The position numbers and the translations under genes were made by a program. From contig JADFVM010000351.1 in NCBI GenBank assembly GCA_015222555.1, positions 1 to 7,059 on the forward strand: a DNA stretch of 7,059 nucleotides, read 5' to 3'. The notes beneath the pieces were generated by a model, which made no database searches, had not been told where the DNA came from, and saw only the letters and a program-made list of their open reading frames with translations. Position 1 is the stretch's first letter; each line of letters starts with the position of its first letter. The DNA is from Pseudomonadota bacterium. Its GTDB lineage: Bacteria > Desulfobacterota > JADFVX01. Positions 1 to 5,058 of this stretch are shown piece by piece.

Positions 1-876
1 ACTGGGGGGGAGATGCAAAGACCTTCCGATGGGAAGACACCTGAAACCGTTGTTTTTGTCCACTGTGCGGGATCGAGGGATGAAAGTAAGGGAGTTAGTT
101 ACTGCTCTAAGATCTGCTGCATGTATTCTGCCAAGCATACCATGTTGTATAAACATAAAGTGCACCATGGAAAGGCCTATTCCTTTTATATGGATATCCG
201 TGCAGGCGGTAAAAACTACGAGGAGTTTGTACGGCGTGCTATAGAGGAAGATGGCGCTAATTTTATCAGGGGTAGGGTCTCAAGGGTTTACGAGCGCAAC
301 GGCAAGTTAATCGTCATGGGCGCCGATACCTTGAGTGGCAGGCAGATGAAAATTGAAGCTGATATGGTTGTCCTTGCCACTGCCATGGTGGCAAGAAAAG
401 GATCAGATAAGCTGGCACAGACCCTTGGTATTTCTTATGATAAATATAATTTCTATTCTGAATCACACCCAAAGCTGAGACCCGTCGAAACCAACACTGC
501 AGGTATATTTCTCGCCGGGGCCTGTCAGTCGCCGAAGGATATTCCGGAGACCGTTGCTCAGGCCAGCGCTGCCGCATCAAAAGTAATGGGACTTCTATCG
601 AAAGAGATGCTCGAGCGTGAACCGATAACAGCAGTTGTTAATGAAGCCAATTGTATCGCCTGTTATGACTGCCTTAATATCTGTCCCTATGGCGCTATTA
701 CAGCAAAGGAGATTAAAGACAGAGATGGTAATGTCATCAGAGAAGTCGCTGAAGTTAATGATGGTGTCTGTCAGGGTTGCGGCCTTTGTAATGCGGCTTG
801 CAGGTCGAAGACAATTGAGTTGAGAGGTTTTAAAGACGATCAAATTTTCGCTGAAATTAATTCACTGGCAGCATGA
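1..876 (+). CDS. hdrA: HdrA-like FAD/iron-sulfur subunit, C-terminal part (5' end outside window)
   Basis: The frame is open from base 1 (T-G-G-E before the first ATG at 13), and the sequence before that ATG already matches HdrA, so this is the 3' part of a longer gene and not a start. Visible in order: CAGSRDE and YCSKICCMY, the HdrA Cys motif (C22, C35, C39, C40 of the fragment) that binds a [4Fe-4S] cluster; the end of the thioredoxin-reductase-like FAD domain with AGACQSPKDIPETVAQAS; and a C-terminal two-cluster ferredoxin domain with CIACYDCLNICP (from base 652) and CQGCGLCNAACRS. In the family, HdrA carries the FAD thought to bifurcate electrons, and its ferredoxin domain feeds low-potential electrons to ferredoxin. 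Full HdrA is about 650 residues or more; 291 are here, so the FAD-binding glycine motif and any fused N-terminal domain cannot be judged. Related proteins such as QmoA/QmoB share parts of this architecture, but the MvhD gene next door favours HdrA. Confidence 0.95.
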   Translation, partial: TGGEMQRPSDGKTPETVVFVHCAGSRDESKGVSYCSKICCMYSAKHTMLYKHKVHHGKAYSFYMDIRAGGKNYEEFVRRAIEEDGANFIRGRVSRVYERNGKLIVMGADTLSGRQMKIEADMVVLATAMVARKGSDKLAQTLGISYDKYNFYSESHPKLRPVETNTAGIFLAGACQSPKDIPETVAQASAAASKVMGLLSKEMLEREPITAVVNEANCIACYDCLNICPYGAITAKEIKDRDGNVIREVAEVNDGVCQGCGLCNAACRSKTIELRGFKDDQIFAEINSLAA

Positions 877-920
877 TAATTGTGATGCGTGATGAGCACG
901 ACGCAATACGATACATTATT

Positions 921-925
921 GAGGT
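921..925 (+). promoter_or_regulatory. Ribosome binding site for mvhD
   Basis: GAGGT lies 5 nt before the ATG at 931. It supports that start and independent initiation after the 54-bp gap behind hdrA. Confidence 0.7.
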
Positions 926-930
926 ATTAA

Positions 931-1410
931 ATGTCTGAAGAGAAAACAGAAAAAAAGGAAGAATGGAAGCCAAGGCTTGTTGCCTATGTCTGCAACTGGT
1001 GTACCTATGGTGGGGCTGATCTGGCAGGAACAAGCAGATTGACCTATGATACTTCTGTGCGGGCCATTAAATTACCCTGTACCGGCAGGATTGATCCTCT
1101 TTTTATAATAAAGGCTTTTGAAAGAGGGGCCGATGGTGTCCTCATTTCAGGATGTCATCCCGGCGATTGCCATTACAATACCGGTAATTATCATGCCAGG
1201 CGACGCTGGACTACTTTCAGGTCTCTTCTTGACTTTAGCGGTATTGATATGAGACGTCTCCATTTTTCATGGATCTCTGCAGCTGAAGCAGGGAAGTGGG
1301 TTGAAGTAATTAACGAGGTATCGACTAATTTAAAAGAACTCGGCCCTTATAAGGAGTTTAAGGCCATTACTGAGAAGAAGGAAGAATATGATAGAGTCTT
1401 TGCGCAGTAA
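931..1410 (+). CDS. mvhD: MvhD/FlxD-family [2Fe-2S] electron transfer subunit
   Basis: 159 residues, close to the usual size of MvhD/FlxD (methyl-viologen-reducing hydrogenase delta / FlpD family). Conserved cysteines are C21 and C24 (VCNWCTYGGAD), C50 (LPCTGRID), and C75 and C80 (SGCHPGDCHY); these are the [2Fe-2S] signature of the family. MvhD is a small soluble protein that docks on HdrA and hands it electrons from a hydrogenase, formate dehydrogenase or Flx module. The first 14 residues are a charged Lys/Glu-rich leader. The position directly after hdrA, with the Flx-like genes downstream, indicates that the NAD(P)H-oxidising module replaces hydrogenase as donor. The last 23 bp overlap the next gene. 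No hydrogenase gene is present, so the name flxD would suit equally well. Confidence 0.93.
   Translation: MSEEKTEKKEEWKPRLVAYVCNWCTYGGADLAGTSRLTYDTSVRAIKLPCTGRIDPLFIIKAFERGADGVLISGCHPGDCHYNTGNYHARRRWTTFRSLLDFSGIDMRRLHFSWISAAEAGKWVEVINEVSTNLKELGPYKEFKAITEKKEEYDRVFAQ
1378..1382 (+). promoter_or_regulatory. Ribosome binding site inside the end of mvhD
   Basis: AAGGA sits within mvhD codons, 5 nt before the ATG at 1388. It supports the overlapping start of the next gene and suggests translational coupling of the two. Confidence 0.6.
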
Positions 1411-2284
1411 ATCTAAGGAACTTCTTGAAAATGGAACAGTCTCCCTGGTTATCGGTTATGCCGAGGGCAGTAAAAAGGGAAAAACGAAGCCATTTTTTGC
1501 CTATTCCTCTGAAGATTGTGACAAACTGACCTTTAGTCCCCAGTGCGTCAACAACCTCACAATCTATCTGACGAGGAAATTTACTTTCATGAAGAAGGGT
1601 AAAGTTGCCATCGTTGCAAAAGGTTGTGACGTTAAAACAATTAACGTCCTTATCCAGGAAAACCAGTTAAAAAGGGACGATGTAATTATTCTGGGTATGT
1701 CTTGTGATGGTGTTGTTGGGAAAGATATCGTGCATGATGGTGAGCAACTCCCCGATGAGAACAAGTCCATTAAATGTCTAACCTGTGATGTAAAAACACC
1801 TATTGATTATGACCACCTCTTTGGCGAGGAAATAAAATCCGAAGCACTGGAGCCGATGACTGGCGGCATTTATGATGCAGTTAAGGAAGTGAAAGCCATG
1901 TCTTGGAGCGATCGATGGAAATACTGGATGGACCACTTCGAGAGATGCATTAAATGTTATGCCTGCAAAAAAGTCTGTCCTCTTTGTTACTGTGATGTTT
2001 GTATTACAGAAAAAAGCAGGCCCCAGTGGATTGAGACAAGTGCCCATGCAAGGGGAAATTATGCCTGGAATATTAAGCGGGCAATGGATCTGGCAGGCCG
2101 TTGTACTTTTTGTGGTGAGTGCGACAGGTCATGTCCTGCGGAAATCCCCTTGAATATAATAAATCAGGAACTGGCAATGACTGTGTATGATTCTTTTGAA
2201 AATTATACTGCAGGATATCAAACTGACGTGACGCCGCCCTTTGTATCCTTTAAAGAAGAAGATAAAGAAGATTTTATTAAGTAG
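1388..2284 (+). CDS. FlxC-like / FrhB-like 4Fe-4S dicluster protein
   Basis: 298 residues. The N-terminal half resembles the F420-hydrogenase/dehydrogenase beta-subunit (FrhB/FdhB) type of fold: VAKGCDVKTINVLIQ around C80 and ILGMSCDGVVG around C106, followed by C130-x2-C133. The C-terminal part holds two ferredoxin-type motifs. The first has seven cysteines in 19 residues (C187, C190, C193, C197, C200, C202, C205; CxxCxxCxxxCPxCxC). The second is a regular CxxCxxCxxxCP (C239, C242, C245, C249). No signal peptide or membrane segment is seen. Genes of this kind occupy the FlxC position between MvhD and the FlxB/FlxA pair, so it is probably an intramolecular electron relay of a soluble complex. 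The start at 1388 has its own ribosome binding site and overlaps mvhD by 23 bp. The FlxC assignment rests mainly on position; whether the FrhB-like part binds a flavin cannot be read from the sequence. Confidence 0.85.
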   Translation: MIESLRSKSKELLENGTVSLVIGYAEGSKKGKTKPFFAYSSEDCDKLTFSPQCVNNLTIYLTRKFTFMKKGKVAIVAKGCDVKTINVLIQENQLKRDDVIILGMSCDGVVGKDIVHDGEQLPDENKSIKCLTCDVKTPIDYDHLFGEEIKSEALEPMTGGIYDAVKEVKAMSWSDRWKYWMDHFERCIKCYACKKVCPLCYCDVCITEKSRPQWIETSAHARGNYAWNIKRAMDLAGRCTFCGECDRSCPAEIPLNIINQELAMTVYDSFENYTAGYQTDVTPPFVSFKEEDKEDFIK

Positions 2285-2286
2285 GA
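2283..2286 (+). promoter_or_regulatory. Ribosome binding site overlapping the upstream stop codon
   Basis: AGGA begins inside the TAG stop of the preceding gene and lies 6 nt before the ATG at 2293, consistent with coupled translation. Confidence 0.55.
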
Positions 2287-2292
2287 AACCTT

Positions 2293-3321
2293 ATGTCTGT
2301 AAACCAGCTATCAGAAGATGCATTCTACAATCTCATTGACGATTTAAATAGTAAAGGAACCACGGTTGTGGCGCCTGTCAGAAATGAGGTGGGAATGGTA
2401 CAGTATGAAAAAGTGACCTCATCGAAAGACAACTTTGCATTTGATGAGGTAATCGGACGCTATTCTCCAAAAGATGCCTTTTTCCCTCAGCATGAAACGG
2501 TACTGCGGTACAGGGAAGGTGAAAATGGTGTGGAAGTCAAAGCTGAAGAACCTGAAATTAATGATACGGTGCTACTTGGTATAAGGCCTTGTGATGCCGC
2601 TGCCATGATTTCGCTCAATAAAGTCTTTACATGGGATTATATCGATAACCTTTTCACGGAAAGACGGAAGAAAGCAGTCATCATTTCTATTGCATGTAAT
2701 GAAGCTGATGAAAGCTGTTATTGTACTTCAGTTGGCTTTGCACCAGATGGAAAAGAGGGAAGTGATCTCCTTTTTTCAAAGATAAAAGGTGGTGGCTATC
2801 TCGCCGAAGCGCTGACAGATGAAGGGGAAACTTTTATTGCCAATAACAGTACCTGTTTTTCGAAGAAAGATAAATCTGTTGAACTTGAGCCCATAGCGGA
2901 AGTTACCGATCTTGGTGTTAATATTGAGCATATTAAGAGATGGCTCGACAAAAAAGAAAATTTTGAACATAAAGTTTGGGATGATCTGGCTGCAAAGTGC
3001 GTCGGTTGTGGCGGCTGTACCTTTGTTTGTCCCACCTGTCATTGTTTTGACCTTGTTGATGAACCTTATGGCGACCAGGGCAAAAGAGTTAAAAACTGGG
3101 ATGGATGTCAATTTGATCATTTTACGCTTCATGCTTCCGGTCATAATCCCAGAGAACATCAACCTCAACGCTGGAGAAACCGATTCCACTGCAAATTTAA
3201 AATTTATCCTGACAGATTTGAGAAAAAAGGGTGTGTAGGATGTGGCCGTTGCATCAGAGTCTGTCCTGTAAACCTGGATATTACGGAAGCGATGATAGAA
3301 ATTACGGCGATGGAGAGCTAG
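2293..3321 (+). CDS. flxB: FlxB-like iron-sulfur subunit (sulfhydrogenase beta / AsrA family)
   Basis: 342 residues, the normal length for the HydB (sulfhydrogenase beta), AsrA (anaerobic sulfite reductase A) and FlxB family. Landmarks are LLGIRPCDAAAM (C100-D101), SCYCTSVG (C142, C144), the cysteine-rich CVGCGGCTFVCPTCHC (C236, C239, C242, C246, C249, C251), the RFHCKF segment (C300) and a second ferredoxin motif CVGCGRCIRVCPVNLD (C314, C317, C320, C324). In the family this subunit carries [4Fe-4S] clusters that move electrons between the FAD/NAD(P) subunit and the catalytic partner. Neither a sulfite reductase AsrC-like gene nor a NiFe hydrogenase gene is in the window, and MvhD and HdrA are upstream, so FlxB fits better than AsrA or HydB. 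It is followed after 12 bp by its expected partner. Confidence 0.88.
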   Translation: MSVNQLSEDAFYNLIDDLNSKGTTVVAPVRNEVGMVQYEKVTSSKDNFAFDEVIGRYSPKDAFFPQHETVLRYREGENGVEVKAEEPEINDTVLLGIRPCDAAAMISLNKVFTWDYIDNLFTERRKKAVIISIACNEADESCYCTSVGFAPDGKEGSDLLFSKIKGGGYLAEALTDEGETFIANNSTCFSKKDKSVELEPIAEVTDLGVNIEHIKRWLDKKENFEHKVWDDLAAKCVGCGGCTFVCPTCHCFDLVDEPYGDQGKRVKNWDGCQFDHFTLHASGHNPREHQPQRWRNRFHCKFKIYPDRFEKKGCVGCGRCIRVCPVNLDITEAMIEITAMES

Positions 3322-3326
3322 GGAGG
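3322..3326 (+). promoter_or_regulatory. Ribosome binding site that decides the start of flxA
   Basis: GGAGG lies directly after the flxB stop. A TTG at 3331 would be only 4 nt away, while the ATG at 3334 is 7 nt away. The spacing and codon preference favour the ATG. Confidence 0.75.
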
Positions 3327-3333
3327 ATTATTG

Positions 3334-4167
3334 ATGCACAACCTGTATGTACCGCACTTGATGACAATTGAGGATATTACTGACGAAACTCCTGATGTGA
3401 AGACATTTCGCCTTGTTTTTAAAGATGAAAAAATGAGGGAAACCTTCGAATTCAAGACCGGTCAATTTGCAGAATATTCTGCTTTTGGTGCAGGAGAATC
3501 AACATTTTGTATCGCCTCTGCCCACACGAGAAAAGGTTATGTTCAGTGTACTTTCAGAAAGACGGGTAAAGTGACTGAAGCTCTGTCACGTATGGAGATT
3601 GGTGATACCGTCGGTTTCAGAGGTCCGTACGGCAACTGGTTCCAACTCGATGAGATGAAGGGCAAGAATCTTGTATTTGTTGCCGGGGGAATCGCTCTCC
3701 CACCTATGAGATCGGTCATATGGACGGTGCTGGATAACAGGGAAGATTATGGCGATATCACAATCGTTTACGGGGCCAGAACAGTGGCTGACCTGGTTTA
3801 TAAAAATGAATTAAAACACTGGGATGAGAGAAGTGACGTAAACATGGTTACAACTGTCGACCCCGGTGGAGAGACAGAGTCGTGGAAAGGAAAAGTTGGT
3901 TTTGTCCCCACTGTTCTGGAGGAAATCGCTCCATCGAGTGAGAATTGTGTTGCCATCATTTGCGGTCCACCCATCATGATAAAATTTACTTTGCAGTCAC
4001 TGGCAAAGATAGGCTTTACAAATGATCAGGTCATTTCCACCTTGGAAAACAGAATGAAATGCGGTCTTGGCAAGTGCGGTCGCTGCAATGTCGGGAATAT
4101 TTATGTCTGTAAGGATGGTCCTGTCTTTACTGCGACTGAAATAGCTGCGATGCCAAACGATTTTTAA
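3334..4167 (+). CDS. flxA: FlxA-like FAD/NAD(P)-binding oxidoreductase with C-terminal [2Fe-2S] site
   Basis: 277 residues from the ATG at 3334. Ferredoxin-NADP reductase fold of the sulfhydrogenase gamma (HydG), AsrB and PyrK type. Residues 1-105 form the FAD beta-barrel, with STFCIAS at 56-62 where relatives usually have a Ser in place of C59. The NAD(P)-binding half has VAGGIALPPMRS (116-127), YGART, and CGPPIMIK (from C210). The C-terminal MKCGLGKCGRCNVGNIYVC supplies four cysteines, C243, C248, C251 and C259, in the C-x4-C-x2-C-x7-C spacing of a PyrK-type [2Fe-2S] site. The protein should oxidise NADH or NADPH and pass electrons to the flxB product. Which nucleotide it prefers cannot be decided here. 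It is encoded in the usual tandem with the HydB/AsrA-type subunit. A 72-bp gap follows, the longest within the gene run. Confidence 0.92.
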   Translation: MHNLYVPHLMTIEDITDETPDVKTFRLVFKDEKMRETFEFKTGQFAEYSAFGAGESTFCIASAHTRKGYVQCTFRKTGKVTEALSRMEIGDTVGFRGPYGNWFQLDEMKGKNLVFVAGGIALPPMRSVIWTVLDNREDYGDITIVYGARTVADLVYKNELKHWDERSDVNMVTTVDPGGETESWKGKVGFVPTVLEEIAPSSENCVAIICGPPIMIKFTLQSLAKIGFTNDQVISTLENRMKCGLGKCGRCNVGNIYVCKDGPVFTATEIAAMPNDF

Positions 4168-4228
4168 TGTAAACTTAATCTAATAATTGAAGATGAAGAT
4201 AAGATACAATCTGGATTTATTGAGTCAC

Positions 4229-4234
4229 AGGAGG
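4229..4234 (+). promoter_or_regulatory. Strong ribosome binding site for the [2Fe-2S]/HdrC-like gene
   Basis: AGGAGG is a near-perfect Shine-Dalgarno sequence 5 nt before the ATG at 4240, the strongest in the run. It supports efficient initiation after the 72-bp gap. Confidence 0.8.
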
Positions 4235-4239
4235 AAGCC

Positions 4240-5028
4240 ATGAGTAAGAAAAAAGCAGCCCAGACAGTAGTTGCCTGCGGAGACAAAACGATCCTTCCGG
4301 AAGGGGCGAAGATGATCCCTTTAATTATTATGGGCAAGGAATACATGATTCCTGAGACTCTTACTGTTATGAAGGCCATTGAGTTTTCCGGTTATAAATA
4401 TGTAAGAGGTTGTGGTTGTCGAGGAGGAATCTGTGGTGCCTGTGGTTTCTTTTATAGATTTGAAGGTGATTATAAGTTAAAGACAGGTCTAGCATGTCAA
4501 ACTGTTGCTGAGCCGAACATGATTATCACTCAGCTCCCATTCTTTCCCATGAAACGTTCACGTTTTGATATTAGAAGCCTTGAGGCTAATCCCGAGGAGA
4601 TGATCAGGATCCATTATCCTGAAGTTTTTAAGTGTGTAGGCTGTGGAACCTGTACAAGAACGTGTCCTATGGAGATTGATGTAATGGGTTATGTGGCACA
4701 TATGAAACAGGGGAATATCAAGAAGGCGGCAAAAAAATCTTTTGACTGCATTCTTTGTGGATTATGCGCCAGTCGTTGCCCTGCTCAGATATCACAGCCC
4801 ACGGCCGCTTTAATGGCCAGAAGGTTGAGCGCAAAAGTGTTGACTCCCACAGCAGACCATCTTAAAAGTAGGGCAGAAGAGGTGAAAGAAGGTAAATATG
4901 AAAGCATTTTGAAGGAGTTGGCGACTCTCGACGAAGAGGCATTAAAGACCCTCTATCTTGAAAGAGAAAGAGAACCTGATCTTTCAAAAACTGGCGAGTG
5001 GATGCCGGAAGATCAAAGCCGTTTATAA
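4240..5028 (+). CDS. Fumarate reductase/HdrC-like iron-sulfur subunit (TfrB-like, without the HdrB-type domain)
   Basis: 262 residues. The N-terminal part is a [2Fe-2S] domain of SdhB/FrdB type: GCGCRGGICGACG followed by LACQT gives C60-x4-C65-x2-C68 and C86, matching the CREGICGSC...C pattern of succinate dehydrogenases; C58 is extra. The middle holds two complete CxxCxxCxxxCP motifs (C132, C135, C138, C142 and C170, C173, C176, C180), the HdrC-type arrangement for two [4Fe-4S] clusters, with no [3Fe-4S]-type motif apparent. The last 80 residues are charged, probably helical and free of cysteine. Thiol:fumarate reductase TfrB has the same first two parts but continues into an HdrB-like CCG domain that reduces heterodisulfide; that part is absent here. 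The protein is thus likely a wire between the HdrA/Flx module and the flavoprotein encoded 30 bp downstream. It could also be named an SdhB or FrdB homologue. Confidence 0.88.
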   Translation: MSKKKAAQTVVACGDKTILPEGAKMIPLIIMGKEYMIPETLTVMKAIEFSGYKYVRGCGCRGGICGACGFFYRFEGDYKLKTGLACQTVAEPNMIITQLPFFPMKRSRFDIRSLEANPEEMIRIHYPEVFKCVGCGTCTRTCPMEIDVMGYVAHMKQGNIKKAAKKSFDCILCGLCASRCPAQISQPTAALMARRLSAKVLTPTADHLKSRAEEVKEGKYESILKELATLDEEALKTLYLEREREPDLSKTGEWMPEDQSRL

Positions 5029-5046
5029 TCACGCGTACATATTTTA

Positions 5047-5051
5047 AGGAG
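5047..5051 (+). promoter_or_regulatory. Ribosome binding site for the flavoprotein gene
   Basis: AGGAG lies 7 nt before the ATG at 5059. It supports this start and therefore the reality of the long N-terminal extension encoded just after it. Confidence 0.75.
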
Positions 5052-5058
5052 AGGAAAA

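Noticed and set aside
13..15. First ATG in the window as the start of a complete gene
   Set aside because: The codons before it (T-G-G-E) continue HdrA similarity, there is no ribosome binding site, and the protein would lack the FAD-binding half.
886..905. Small hairpin TGCGT/ACGCA in the gap after hdrA
   Set aside because: The stem is only 5 bp with a 10-base loop and no T tract, so it is neither a terminator nor a convincing regulatory structure.
2776..3189. Minus-strand open frame of 137 codons within flxB
   Set aside because: It is antisense to conserved FlxB cysteine motifs and has no recognisable family.
3331..3333. TTG as the start codon of the FAD/NAD(P) subunit
   Set aside because: It is only 4 nt from GGAGG, while the ATG directly after it has the better 7-nt spacing and the preferred codon.
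2293..4167. Anaerobic sulfite reductase (asrAB) or sulfhydrogenase (hydBG) pair
   Set aside because: The families are homologous, but no sulfite reductase C subunit or NiFe hydrogenase subunit is in the window, and the HdrA/MvhD context favours an Flx role.
4187..4210. Possible internal promoter (TTGAAG and TACAAT) in the 72-bp gap before the iron-sulfur subunit gene
   Set aside because: The boxes are only 12 bp apart, too close for a sigma-70 promoter. A separate promoter for the last two genes cannot be excluded but is not shown.
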